Below, piece by piece: positions 1 to 7,728 of a stretch of DNA of 15,414 nt. Source of the stretch: JANWZL01 sp041640815 (GTDB taxonomy: Bacteria > Pseudomonadota > Gammaproteobacteria > Burkholderiales > Thiobacillaceae). The stretch is from contig JBEPZO010000041.1 of assembly GCA_041640815.1 (NCBI GenBank), forward strand, positions 1 to 15,414. Direction: 5' to 3'. The stretch's first letter is position 1, and each line of letters starts with the position of its first letter. The translations under genes were made by a program, and so were the position numbers. The notes under the pieces are model-generated. The model did not search any database. It saw nothing but the letters and a program-made list of their open reading frames with translations, and had not been told where the DNA came from.

Positions 1-630
1 GAGCAGCTCAAGCGCAGTGGCAAGGTCAGCCGCGGCCGCATCGGCGTGTTGATCCAGGAGGTGACCGCGGACCTCGCCGAGTCCTTCGGTCTTGCCAAGC
101 CGGAGGGCGCCTTGGTGGCCGAGGTGGAGGCCGGCGGGCCCGCCGACAAGGCCGGCGTGCAGGTGTCGGACATCATCCTCAAGTTCAATGGGCGCAAGGT
201 GGAGCGCTCCATCGACCTGCCGCGCATGGTCGGTGCGACCCGCCCAGGCACCAAGGCCACCTTGACCCTGTGGCGCAAGGGGGCGACGCGCGAGGTGACG
301 GTGGTCGTCGGCGAGATGCCTGATGACAAGACCGTGGCTGCCGTCACGCCGGAGCGCAAGGTCAACCGGGCTGGTCTGGTGGTGAGCGAACTGACTGCCG
401 AGCAGCGCCGTCAGCTCAAGATCGAGTCCGGCGTGCTGATCGAGGACGTCAGCGGCGCGGCGGCCCGCGCGGGGCTGCGGCCTGGGGACGTGATCCTGGC
501 AGTGAATAACCGCGAGGTGACCAGCGCCGAGGAGCTCAACCGCCTGATCGAGGAGAGCAAACGCAAGAGCGTGGCCGTGCTGGTCAAGCGCGGGGAGAGC
601 TCCATCTACATCCCCTTGCGGCTCGATTGA
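1..630 (+). CDS. mucD: Periplasmic serine endoprotease Do/MucD-like, C-terminal part with two PDZ domains (5' truncated by window edge)
   Basis: The reading frame is open from base 1 and ends at TGA 628-630, giving 209 visible residues. It begins with the linker GKVSRGRIGVLIQEV that leads from the trypsin-like domain into PDZ1 in the DegP/DegQ/MucD family. PDZ1 covers about residues 12-103 (ADKAGVQVSDIILKFNGR) and PDZ2 about residues 115-209 (ARAGLRPGDVILAVNNREV). The His-Asp-Ser protease domain and the signal peptide must lie upstream, so the catalytic triad cannot be checked. Family members are envelope proteases/chaperones that degrade misfolded periplasmic proteins; PDZ domains bind exposed C-termini. 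In Betaproteobacteria and Pseudomonas this gene commonly closes an rpoE-rseA-rseB(mucB)-mucD stress operon and precedes lepA, as here. The choice of symbol (mucD, degP or degQ) rests on this context and is uncertain; the family is not. Confidence 0.9.
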   Translation, partial: EQLKRSGKVSRGRIGVLIQEVTADLAESFGLAKPEGALVAEVEAGGPADKAGVQVSDIILKFNGRKVERSIDLPRMVGATRPGTKATLTLWRKGATREVTVVVGEMPDDKTVAAVTPERKVNRAGLVVSELTAEQRRQLKIESGVLIEDVSGAAARAGLRPGDVILAVNNREVTSAEELNRLIEESKRKSVAVLVKRGESSIYIPLRLD

Positions 631-650
631 GCGCGCGCTGAGGGGCGGCA

Positions 651-678
651 GGCATCTCCCAGCCAGGCGGGGGATGCC
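651..678 (+). terminator. GC-rich hairpin after mucD
   Basis: GGCATCTCCC (651-660) can pair with GGGGGATGCC (669-678): ten pairs including one G-T, with an 8-nt loop, starting 20 nt after the mucD stop. It has no T-run of its own, so it would not act alone as a canonical intrinsic terminator. It may help termination with the T-tailed hairpin just downstream, or protect the 3' end of the mucD mRNA. Confidence 0.45.
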
Positions 679-680
679 GG

Positions 681-707
681 GCACGCCCCATCACCCGGCG
701 TGTTTTT
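681..707 (+). terminator. Rho-independent terminator between mucD and lepA
   Basis: CACGCC (682-687) pairs with GGCGTG (697-702) around a 9-nt loop; a flanking G-T pair can extend the stem. TTTTT (703-707) follows immediately, which is the canonical arrangement of an intrinsic terminator for plus-strand transcripts. It lies 51-77 nt after the mucD stop and before the candidate lepA promoter. It would separate the mucD stress transcript from the lepA transcript. A possible upstream GTG start for lepA at 700 falls inside this hairpin, which argues against that start. Confidence 0.65.
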
Positions 708-716
708 GCGCGCCAG

Positions 717-745
717 TGGCCCATCCCTTGCGGGAAGGGTAAAAT
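717..745 (+). promoter_or_regulatory. Candidate sigma-70 promoter for the lepA series
   Basis: TAAAAT at 740-745 is a good -10 hexamer in an otherwise GC-rich gap, after the terminator and 50 nt before the lepA ATG. At a 17-nt spacing the -35 position (717-722, TGGCCC) matches TTGACA at only three positions, so the promoter is weak or depends on an activator. The same TAAAAT hexamer occurs upstream of rpe (14681-14686). Confidence 0.4.
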
Positions 746-795
746 TTTCAAGTTTTGCAACCGTCGAGGCGCCCGCGGCGCCTTCGCCGTTTTTG

Positions 796-2589
796 ATGCG
801 CCACATTCGCAACTTCTCCATCATCGCCCACATCGACCACGGCAAGTCGACGCTTGCCGACCGCCTCATCCAACGCTGCGGCGGCCTCAGCGAGCGGGAG
901 ATGGAGGAACAGGTGCTCGACTCCATGGATCTGGAGCGCGAGCGCGGCATCACCATCAAGGCCCAAACCGCCGCCCTGACCTACCGCGCGCGCGACGGCC
1001 AGGAATACCTGCTCAACCTCATCGACACGCCGGGACATGTGGACTTTTCATACGAGGTCTCACGCTCGCTTGCCGCCTGTGAAGGGGCGCTCCTGGTGGT
1101 GGACGCTTCCCAAGGCGTGGAGGCGCAGACCGTGGCCAACTGTTATACCGCCATCGAGCTGGGGGTGGAGGTGGTGCCGGTGCTGAACAAGATCGACCTG
1201 CCTGCCGCCGACCCGCAGCGCGTAATCCACGAGATCGAGGACATCATCGGCATCCCCGCCGAGGATGCCGTGCGCTGCTCGGCCAAGACCGGCGAGGGCA
1301 TCGACGAGGTGCTGGAGGCGGTGGTCAAGCGCATCCCGCCGCCCAAGGGCGACCCGCAGGCGCCGCTCAAGGCCCTGATCACCGACTCCTGGTTCGACAA
1401 CTATGTCGGCGTGGTGATGCTGGTGCGCGTGGTGGATGGGGTACTCCGCCCCAAGGACAGGATCAGGCTGATGGCCACCGGTGCCGAATATCTGTGCGAG
1501 CAGGTAGGGGTGTTCACCCCGAAGTCGGTGCAACGGCAGGAGCTTGCGGCTGGCCAGGTCGGCTTCGTCGTCGCCGGCATCAAGGAACTCAAGCACGCCA
1601 AGGTCGGCGATACCATCACCCTGGCCAGCCGGCCGGCTGCAACTCCCTTGCCGGGCTTCAAGGAGATCAAGCCGCAGGTCTTCGCCGGGCTCTACCCGGT
1701 GGATGCGCACGAGTACGATAGCCTGCGGGATGCCCTGACCAAGCTGCAGCTCAACGATGCCAGCCTGCACTTCGAGCCGGAGACCTCGCAGGCCCTGGGC
1801 TTCGGTTTCCGCTGCGGCTTCCTGGGCCTGCTGCACATGGACATCGTGCAGGAGCGGCTGGAGCGCGAGTACGGCCAGAACCTGATCACCACCGCGCCGA
1901 CCGTGGAGTATGAGGTGGTCCTGCGCGATGGCACCACCCTGTTGCTGGAGAACCCGTCCAAGCTACCGGATGCGGGCAAGATCGCCGAGATCCGCGAGCC
2001 CATCATCACTGCCACCATCCTGGTGCCGGAGGCGTATCTGGGCAATGTCATGACCCTCTGCAATCAGCGACGCGGCACCCAGCTCGACATGAAATACATG
2101 GGCCGCCAGGTCATGCTCAAGTACGATCTGCCCTTGAACGAGGTGGTGATGGACTTTTTCGACAAACTCAAGTCCACCTCGCGCGGCTATGCCTCGCTCG
2201 ATTACGAGTTCAAGGAATTCCGCGCTGACGACCTGGTCAAGCTCGACGTGCTGGTCAACGGCGAGCGGGTCGATGCCCTGTCGCTCATCGTGCACCGTTC
2301 CACGGCCCAACAACGGGGGCGCGAACTGGTGGCCAAGATGCGCGAGCTGATCCCGCGCCAGATGTTCGACGTGGCGGTGCAGGCGGCCATCGGCAGCCAT
2401 ATCATCGCGCGCGAGACGGTAAAGGCCCTGAGGAAGAACGTACTCGCCAAGTGCTATGGCGGCGATGTGACGCGCAAACGCAAACTGCTGGAGAAACAAA
2501 AGGAAGGCAAAAAACGCATGAAGCAGGTCGGCAACGTCGAGATCCCCCAAGAGGCCTTCCTGGCCATCTTGCAGGTGGGAGACAAGTGA
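796..2589 (+). CDS. lepA: Elongation factor 4 (LepA) GTPase
   Basis: 597 aa, the usual LepA length. LepA is a ribosome-associated translational GTPase that acts on stalled or mispositioned ribosomes and is implicated in 30S biogenesis. Visible motifs: G1 AHIDHGKST (11-19), G2 around GITIKAQT (51-58), G3 DTPGH (77-81), G4 NKID (131-134), G5 SAKTG (162-166), then EF-G-like domains and the LepA-specific C-terminal domain ending in GNVEIPQEAFLAILQVGDK. The start at 796 (MRHIRNFSIIAHIDHGKS) gives the family N-terminus. An upstream in-frame GTG at 700 would add 32 unrelated residues and lies within a terminator hairpin. No clear Shine-Dalgarno sequence is seen before 796. The stop overlaps the lepB start by one base (TGATG). 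Confidence 0.97.
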   Translation: MRHIRNFSIIAHIDHGKSTLADRLIQRCGGLSEREMEEQVLDSMDLERERGITIKAQTAALTYRARDGQEYLLNLIDTPGHVDFSYEVSRSLAACEGALLVVDASQGVEAQTVANCYTAIELGVEVVPVLNKIDLPAADPQRVIHEIEDIIGIPAEDAVRCSAKTGEGIDEVLEAVVKRIPPPKGDPQAPLKALITDSWFDNYVGVVMLVRVVDGVLRPKDRIRLMATGAEYLCEQVGVFTPKSVQRQELAAGQVGFVVAGIKELKHAKVGDTITLASRPAATPLPGFKEIKPQVFAGLYPVDAHEYDSLRDALTKLQLNDASLHFEPETSQALGFGFRCGFLGLLHMDIVQERLEREYGQNLITTAPTVEYEVVLRDGTTLLLENPSKLPDAGKIAEIREPIITATILVPEAYLGNVMTLCNQRRGTQLDMKYMGRQVMLKYDLPLNEVVMDFFDKLKSTSRGYASLDYEFKEFRADDLVKLDVLVNGERVDALSLIVHRSTAQQRGRELVAKMRELIPRQMFDVAVQAAIGSHIIARETVKALRKNVLAKCYGGDVTRKRKLLEKQKEGKKRMKQVGNVEIPQEAFLAILQVGDK

Positions 2590-3464
2590 TGCAGGTGATG
2601 AAGTACCTGTTCTGGGGCCTCATCGCCGTGGGGCTGGTGCTCGTCTATCAAAGCGCGATGAGCTTCGCCCTGTTTCTCTTCCTGCTGCTGGTGCTGACCG
2701 GCGTCATCTGGCTCATCGATCGCCTGCTGCTCAGAAAGCGCCGCCCGCAGGGGGGGCCGGAGCCGGTCGTGGTGGATTATGCGCGCAGCTTCTTTCCGGT
2801 CATCCTCATCGTCTTCCTGCTGCGTTCCTTTCTGGTCGAGCCGTTCAAGATCCCCTCCGGTTCGATGCTGCCGACCTTGGAGATCGGCGACTTCATCCTG
2901 GTCAACAAGTTCGACTACGGCATCAGGCTGCCCATCCTCAACAAAAAGATCGTGGCGATCGGCGAGCCCCAGCGCGGCGACGTGATGGTCTTTCGCTATC
3001 CCAAGGATAGCTCCCTGGACTACATCAAGCGCGTCATTGGGCTGCCGGGCGATGTCGTCGAGTATCTCGACAAGCGCCTGATCATCAACGGCACACCGGT
3101 GGCCATGGAGCCGCTCGGCCACTACGAATACGTGGCCGGCGGCCTCAATTACGTGCAGGCCCAGACCTATCGCGAGAAAATCGATGGACGCGAGCACATC
3201 GCCATGGTGATCCCCGATCAGCCGCCGGTCTTTCTCTATCAGGTCGAGGGGGCTTTCCCCTACCGCGAAAACTGCGTCTACAATGAGCGGGGCTTCCGCT
3301 GCAAGGTCCCGCCAGGCCACTACTTCATGCTCGGCGACAACCGCGATGCGAGCAATGATTCGCGCTATTGGGGCTTCGTGCCCGACGACCACATCGTCGG
3401 TCGCGCCTTCTTGATCTGGATGAATTTCGGTGACCTGAGTCGGATCGGCCAATCCATACGCTGA
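2589..3464 (+). CDS. lepB: Signal peptidase I (leader peptidase)
   Basis: 291 aa inner-membrane serine protease that removes signal peptides from Sec/Tat-exported proteins at the periplasmic face. Hydrophobic segments occur at about residues 5-20, 23-44 and 67-82. The catalytic Ser is S92 in PSGSMLPTLEIGD. The general-base Lys is K147 in DYIKRVIGLPGD. Box E is GDNRDASNDSRYWGFVP near the C-terminus. These are the S26A Ser/Lys dyad signatures. The start at 2589 overlaps the lepA stop and has a purine-rich site (GGGAG, 2577-2581) 7 nt upstream; an ATG at 2598 is a possible alternative. The lepA-lepB-rnc-era neighbourhood is classic. The protein is a little shorter than E. coli LepB (324 aa), which fits a smaller variable region. 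Confidence 0.96.
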   Translation: MQVMKYLFWGLIAVGLVLVYQSAMSFALFLFLLLVLTGVIWLIDRLLLRKRRPQGGPEPVVVDYARSFFPVILIVFLLRSFLVEPFKIPSGSMLPTLEIGDFILVNKFDYGIRLPILNKKIVAIGEPQRGDVMVFRYPKDSSLDYIKRVIGLPGDVVEYLDKRLIINGTPVAMEPLGHYEYVAGGLNYVQAQTYREKIDGREHIAMVIPDQPPVFLYQVEGAFPYRENCVYNERGFRCKVPPGHYFMLGDNRDASNDSRYWGFVPDDHIVGRAFLIWMNFGDLSRIGQSIR

Positions 3465-3475
3465 CGGAGAAGCTA

Positions 3476-3847
3476 ATGCGCCACTATCAACGCGGTGTTA
3501 CCCTAATCGGCGTGTTGTTCTTCGCCCTGCTGCTCGGTTTTGCCGTCTACACCGCGGCGCGCCTGCTGCCCGCCTACCTGGACTATTGGGCGGTAAAGAA
3601 GGCGTTGGCGGACATGGCCCAGGATCCGGAGCTCGCCGGCGCTAGCCTGGCGGCGTACCGCGAGGCCTTCGAAAAGCGCCTCTACGTCAGCGACATCACC
3701 GACGTCGGCCACAAGGATCTGGAGATGGAGAAGTCCAAGGACGGCGTGGTGCTCAAGGCGAGCTGGACCGTGCGCCGGCGATTCATCGGCCCGGTCAACC
3801 TATGCCTCGATTTCGAGGCCGATAGCACTGCGGCGGCCAAACCCTGA
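3476..3847 (+). CDS. DUF4845 family small membrane protein with prepilin-like N-terminus
   Basis: 123 aa. The N-terminus is RGVTLIGVLFF followed by one hydrophobic helix (about residues 8-28) and a soluble C-terminal part (about 30-120), rich in charged residues, ending near FIGPVNLCLDFEAD. This matches the DUF4845 family, which sits between lepB and rnc in many Beta/Gammaproteobacteria. The family has no established function. The N-terminal pattern resembles a type IV prepilin, but position +5 is Gly instead of the usual Glu. The ATG at 3476 has GGAG (3466-3469) 6 nt upstream. The stop overlaps the rnc start by one base (TGATG), so the two are probably translationally coupled. Topology is inferred as N-in with a periplasmic C-terminal domain. 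Confidence 0.85.
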   Translation: MRHYQRGVTLIGVLFFALLLGFAVYTAARLLPAYLDYWAVKKALADMAQDPELAGASLAAYREAFEKRLYVSDITDVGHKDLEMEKSKDGVVLKASWTVRRRFIGPVNLCLDFEADSTAAAKP

Positions 3848-4527
3848 TGGACGAACGCTGGGCAGCGCTGGAGGCGAAGCTGGGGTATCGCTTCAAGCAG
3901 GCGGAGCTGCTGCAGCAGGCCCTGACCCATCGCAGCTATTCCGCTCAGCACAACGAGCGCCTCGAGTTCCTGGGTGACGGCGTGCTGAACTGCGTCGTGG
4001 GCCACCTGCTCTACGCGCGCTTCCCGCAACTGCCCGAGGGGCGCCTGTCGCGCCTGCGCGCCAACCTGGTCAATCAGCAGTCCCTGCACGAAGTGGCCTG
4101 CAAGCTCGAGCTCGGCGAGTATCTGCGCCTAGGGGAAGGAGAGGTGAAAAGCGGCGGCCGGCAACGCCCCTCCATCCTCGCCGACGCGCTGGAGGCCTTG
4201 TTCGGCGCCGCCTTTCTGGATGGCGGTTTCACTGCTGCCCACGGCATGATCGCCGGCCTGTTCGAGGCCAAGATCGCCGCCATCGACCCCAGCCTGCAGG
4301 GCAAGGATGCGAAGACCGCGCTGCAGGAGTGGCTGCAGTCACGGCGTTACGCCTTGCCTGACTATCGCCTGCTCGGCGTGACCGGACAGGCGCATGCCCA
4401 GACCTTCGAGGTGGAGTGTCACATCGCCGCCCTCGATTTGACCACCCGCGGTCGGGGGAAAAGCCGCAAGATGGCCGAACAACAGGCGGCGCAAGAAGCG
4501 CTGGCGAGGCTGACCCATGCGCGGTGA
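3847..4527 (+). CDS. rnc: Ribonuclease III
   Basis: 226 aa, the same length as E. coli RNase III. It cleaves double-stranded RNA, processing the 30S rRNA precursor and many mRNAs and sRNA duplexes. The signature NERLEFLGD lies at 36-44. The four acidic Mg2+ residues appear as E40, D44, D113 and E116 (LADALEALFG). A double-stranded RNA-binding domain occupies about 150-222, with the basic patch GRGKSRKMAEQQAA. The start codon overlaps the DUF4845 stop and no separate Shine-Dalgarno sequence is evident, so coupled translation is likely. The 3' end overlaps the era start by 11 nt, which keeps the well-known rnc-era pair together; both proteins act on 16S rRNA maturation. Confidence 0.97.
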   Translation: MDERWAALEAKLGYRFKQAELLQQALTHRSYSAQHNERLEFLGDGVLNCVVGHLLYARFPQLPEGRLSRLRANLVNQQSLHEVACKLELGEYLRLGEGEVKSGGRQRPSILADALEALFGAAFLDGGFTAAHGMIAGLFEAKIAAIDPSLQGKDAKTALQEWLQSRRYALPDYRLLGVTGQAHAQTFEVECHIAALDLTTRGRGKSRKMAEQQAAQEALARLTHAR

Positions 4528-5461
4528 GGAACGCGATCAGATGCGCATGGACGCGGCGCCAGCCGCCGCTGGCGAGGGCTTTCGCTGTGGCTACATCGCG
4601 GTGGTCGGGCGGCCCAATGTCGGCAAATCCACCTTGGTCAACGCCCTGGTGGGGGCAAAGGTGAGCATCGTCTCGGCCAAACCGCAGACCACCCGCCACC
4701 GCATCCATGGGGTGCGCACCGTCGCCGACGCCCAGTATGTCTTCGTCGATACACCGGGCTTCCAGACCCGCTATCGCAACGCCCTAAATCAGGCCATGAA
4801 CCGCACCGTGCGGGCGGTCTTGGCTGAGGTGGACGTGATCTTGCTGGTGGTCGAGGCGGGGCACTTCAGCGAGGCTGACGAGCGCGTGCGGGCGCTGCTA
4901 CCGGCGGACAAGCCGGTGGTGTTGGTCGCCAACAAGGTGGACAAGGTGCGCGACAAGGCCAGCCTGTTGCCTTGGCTAAAGGCGATGGCCGAGCGTCACC
5001 CCTTCGCCGAGCTCGTGCCGCTGTCGGCTTTGCAAGCGAAGGATGCCGTGCGGCTGCTGGCCATCCTGAAGCCGTATCTGCCGCTATCACCCCCCCTGTT
5101 CGAGGCGGATGCCCTCACAGACCGCAGCGAGCGCTTCCTCGCCGCCGAGATCGTGCGCGAGAAGATCTTTCGCCTCACCGGCGATGAGGTCCCCTATGGC
5201 GTCAACGTCAGCGTGGAGCATTTCAGCGAGGAAGCCAACGGCCTAAGACGCATCGAGGTCATCATCTGGGTCGATCGCGAGTCGCATCGCCCCATCCTCC
5301 TCGGTCGCGGCGGCGCGCACATGAAGCGTATCGCCACCGAGGCACGGCAAGACATGGAACGTCTGTTCGGCGCCAAGGTCTTTTTGCAATGCTGGGTCAA
5401 GGTCAAGCAGGGCTGGGCCGACAATGCCGCATTGCTCAAATCCATCGGCTTCGATACCTGA
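4517..5461 (+). CDS. era: GTPase Era
   Basis: 314 aa from this start. Era is an essential GTPase that binds the 3' end of 16S rRNA and checks 30S assembly. Motifs: G1 GRPNVGKST (31-39), switch region KPQTTRH (55-61), G3 DTPG (78-81), G4 NKVD (139-142), G5 SAL (170-172), then a C-terminal KH domain (about 225-310) with its GxxG loop as GRGG (263-266) and the terminal FLQCWVKVKQGW. The start is uncertain. The ATG at 4517 has GAGG (4506-4509) 7 nt upstream, whereas the ATG at 4541 (306 aa, closer to the usual 300) has GAGGA (4526-4530) 10 nt upstream. Confidence 0.96.
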   Translation: MRGEERDQMRMDAAPAAAGEGFRCGYIAVVGRPNVGKSTLVNALVGAKVSIVSAKPQTTRHRIHGVRTVADAQYVFVDTPGFQTRYRNALNQAMNRTVRAVLAEVDVILLVVEAGHFSEADERVRALLPADKPVVLVANKVDKVRDKASLLPWLKAMAERHPFAELVPLSALQAKDAVRLLAILKPYLPLSPPLFEADALTDRSERFLAAEIVREKIFRLTGDEVPYGVNVSVEHFSEEANGLRRIEVIIWVDRESHRPILLGRGGAHMKRIATEARQDMERLFGAKVFLQCWVKVKQGWADNAALLKSIGFDT

Positions 5462-5515
5462 GCTTACGCCTGCCGGCCCAGCCCACTGCCGTCGCTGCGC
5501 GAGCCGGACCGAACG

Positions 5516-6220
5516 ATGAGCCAGCACGTCGACAACGAACCGGCCTACATCCTGCACACGCATCCCTGGAAAGAGACCAGCCTGATCGTCGAGGCCTTCA
5601 CCAGCGGCCATGGCCGCGTCGCGCTGGTGGCGCGCGGGGCACGCCGGCCCCATGCCGCGCTCAAGACCCGTCTGCTGGCCTTTCAGCCCCTGGGGCTATC
5701 ATGGTACGGCAAAGGCGCCTTGAAGACCCTGCATGCCGCCGAGTGGCAGGGAGGGGCATTGCAGCTCGCTGGTCGGGCCCTGATGTGCGGCTTCTACGTC
5801 AACGAGCTGATCCTCAAGCTGGTGCCCCCCGATGACCCGCAGCAGGCCCTCTACCGCAGCTACGAACAGACGCTTGCGCGGCTAGCGTGCGCCGCGGATC
5901 CACAGCCAGTGTTGCGCCGTTTCGAACTCGACCTGCTGTCGGCGCTAGGCTATGCCCAGACCTTGGATCGCACCGTCGAGGGGGAGGCAGTGCTTCCGGA
6001 CGAACGCTATGGCTATGCCTTTGGCCGGGGCGTGGTCAAGGACGTCCAGACCGAGATCACCTGCTCGGGCAAGGCCCTGCTAGACATGGCGGCGGGGGAC
6101 TACAGCGACGCGCGCACCCTGGCAGAAAGCAAACAGCTCATGCGCGCCCTCATCAGCCATTATCTGGGTGACAAGCCGCTTTACACCCGCCAGATGTTGT
6201 TAGATTTGCAGGCACTGTAG
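5516..6220 (+). CDS. recO: DNA repair protein RecO
   Basis: 234 aa. RecO works with RecR (and RecF) to load RecA on SSB-coated single-stranded DNA. The N-terminal OB-fold is recognisable in YILHTHPWKETSLIVEAFT and GRVALVARGARRP, followed by the helical domain FYVNELILKLVPPDDP and FELDLLSALGY. No CxxC pairs are present, so the zinc site found in some RecO proteins is absent, as in E. coli RecO. It follows era after a 54-bp gap in which I see no promoter or terminator. The Shine-Dalgarno sequence is poor. In most Betaproteobacteria pdxJ and acpS come next; here a 200-bp gap and a convergent gene follow. Confidence 0.93.
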   Translation: MSQHVDNEPAYILHTHPWKETSLIVEAFTSGHGRVALVARGARRPHAALKTRLLAFQPLGLSWYGKGALKTLHAAEWQGGALQLAGRALMCGFYVNELILKLVPPDDPQQALYRSYEQTLARLACAADPQPVLRRFELDLLSALGYAQTLDRTVEGEAVLPDERYGYAFGRGVVKDVQTEITCSGKALLDMAAGDYSDARTLAESKQLMRALISHYLGDKPLYTRQMLLDLQAL

Positions 6221-6420
6221 AAACGGTGTGACTATCACTTGCGATTTAAAGTGCATAAGCTTGCTAGCTAGCGAATGCCAAGAAATGTGCGCGGGTTAGT
6301 AGCAGTTACGAGATCTCCTTGACGGCGGTTATCAGGACATCTGCGCTGCTGGTAGGAGAGCCTTTCGGCAGCAGGGAGGATTTTCCTGCTCGCTGAAGCC
6401 AGTATCGGTTCGCAATACCC
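6221..6420. other. Convergent intergenic region with several possible hairpins
   Basis: This 200-bp gap between recO and the M23 peptidase is more AT-rich than its surroundings and holds no credible ORF. Possible pairings: AGCAGGGA (6370-6377) with TTCCTGCT (6383-6390); GCTAGCTAGC, a 10-bp palindrome (6263-6272); CACTT (6236-6240) with AAGTG (6249-6253); TCTCCT (6314-6319) with AGGAGA (6354-6359); CTGCT (6346-6350) with AGCAG (6370-6374), enclosing GCC-TTTC-GGC. The last is mutually exclusive with the 6370-6390 hairpin. None is followed by a T-run on either strand, so no classical terminator can be called. Confidence 0.4.
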
Positions 6421-7728
6421 CTACTCGAAGGCAGCGAGGTTTGTCCCCTCCAGCAACTCTAGGCGTCTGAGCCAATGGCGGCTATCGGCAAAAAAGCGCA
6501 AGCGTTCACGTCCCTCAAGTGAGAAAGCAATTGGTAATTTGAGGGTCATTGGGTCTTTTTGCACCCCGGCGACGCGGAACTCGTAGTGCAGGTGCGGCCC
6601 GGTGGCGAGACCTGTGGCCCCGACATAGCCGATGATGTCACCCTGGTTCACCCGCTTGCCTGGCCGTATGCCGGTGGCGAAGCGCGACAGGTGGCCATAG
6701 GCCGTGCTATAGGGCTTCTGGTGATTGAGGATGACGATGTTGCCATAGCCACCCTGCCAACCAGCGAAAGACACGACACCATCGGCGACGGCTCGCACCG
6801 GGGTGCCGGTGGGCGCGGCGTAGTCGATGCCGCGATGGGCGCGCCATTCTTTCAGCACCGGGTGGTAGCGGGCGCTGGAAAAGCCGGAGGAGATACGCGA
6901 AAAGGGCAGGGGCGACTTGAGGAAGGCGCGCTTCATGCTCTGGCCCTGCGGCGTGAAATAGCCTTCACGGCCCTGGCTGTCCTTGAAATACACGGCGCGA
7001 TAGCGCTTGCCTTGATTGACGAATTCCGCTGCCAGCAGGCGGCCGGTCTTGATCAGCTTGCCGTCGTGATAAAAGGCCTCATACACTACCGAGAAACGGT
7101 CGCCCCGGCGCAGGTCGCGGTGAAAGTCGATGTCACCGGAAAAGACCTCCGCCATCTGAGAGGCGATCGAGTCCGGGATATCGGCCGCGTCCGTGGCTCC
7201 GAACAGCGAGGACTGAATCTCGCCTGAGCGCATGATGGGCGTGGCGCTGAGCCGTACGGCGGCCTCTTCGGCGACGAAGTCTTCCTGCACCCGGTTGAGG
7301 GTCACCAGCCGCTCGTCGGTGGCGAGATAGCGCAGCAACAGCAGTTTGCCCGTTGCCGTCACGCGGGCGAGCACGCTGCGCCCAGGCGTGAGCCGCTGTA
7401 GGGCGGGGATTTGGCGGCTATGGGCGATGACGCGCCCCTTGTCTTCGTCGCCGACGCCCAGCCGGTCGAGCAGGGAGGCGAGGGTGTCGCCGCGCTGGAT
7501 GCGCTCCTCGCTCCAGAAATCGAAGCTGTCGGCAGCGGCAACGTCGGTCGTGGCCGCAGAGGGTAATTCGAGGGACTGCACCACGGTCTGCGTGGCGACC
7601 GCATTCGGCACGGTGTCGGGGGCGATACCGAAGGCGGCCACAACTCCGAACAGGGGTAGGACAGCGATCCAGGGCAGCCAGCGCGAACGGCGCTTTGCTG
7701 TTTTGAATGTTGTGTAGATTTGTATCAT
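6421..7728 (-). CDS. M23 family peptidoglycan DD-endopeptidase (MepM-like) with OapA/LysM-like domain
   Basis: 435 aa. Predicted zinc metallopeptidase that cuts peptide cross-links in peptidoglycan. A membrane anchor (about residues 17-36) follows a basic N-terminus. Next come an OapA/LysM-like segment (IQRGDTLASLLDRLGV, about 77-92), a central Csd3-like region (to about 280), and a LytM domain with HRGID (H298, D302), YGHL (H346) and HLHYE (H379, H381). All expected zinc and catalytic positions are present. The start at 7728 has GGGAG five bases upstream; an in-frame ATG at 7791 would add 21 residues and lies in an inverted repeat. It runs opposite to recO and stands alone, with noncoding flanks of 200 and 311 bp. 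In other Betaproteobacteria such genes are, from memory, more often near anmK/tyrS. Confidence 0.92.
   Translation of the reverse strand: MIQIYTTFKTAKRRSRWLPWIAVLPLFGVVAAFGIAPDTVPNAVATQTVVQSLELPSAATTDVAAADSFDFWSEERIQRGDTLASLLDRLGVGDEDKGRVIAHSRQIPALQRLTPGRSVLARVTATGKLLLLRYLATDERLVTLNRVQEDFVAEEAAVRLSATPIMRSGEIQSSLFGATDAADIPDSIASQMAEVFSGDIDFHRDLRRGDRFSVVYEAFYHDGKLIKTGRLLAAEFVNQGKRYRAVYFKDSQGREGYFTPQGQSMKRAFLKSPLPFSRISSGFSSARYHPVLKEWRAHRGIDYAAPTGTPVRAVADGVVSFAGWQGGYGNIVILNHQKPYSTAYGHLSRFATGIRPGKRVNQGDIIGYVGATGLATGPHLHYEFRVAGVQKDPMTLKLPIAFSLEGRERLRFFADSRHWLRRLELLEGTNLAAFE

Noticed and set aside
700..795. Longer lepA start at a GTG
   Set aside because: The GTG lies inside a T-tailed terminator hairpin, and the extra 32 residues are not part of LepA. 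The ATG at 796 gives the normal 597 aa.
2454..3452. 332-codon open frame on the minus strand opposite lepB
   Set aside because: It mirrors lepB, whose Ser/Lys dyad and box E are intact. Its translation is low-complexity and rich in Asp/His/Ala, as expected from the antisense of a GC-rich gene.
6396..6420. GGTTCGCAATACC resembling a tRNA T-arm
   Set aside because: Only four stem pairs can form, and no acceptor, D or anticodon arm is found upstream at the right spacing.
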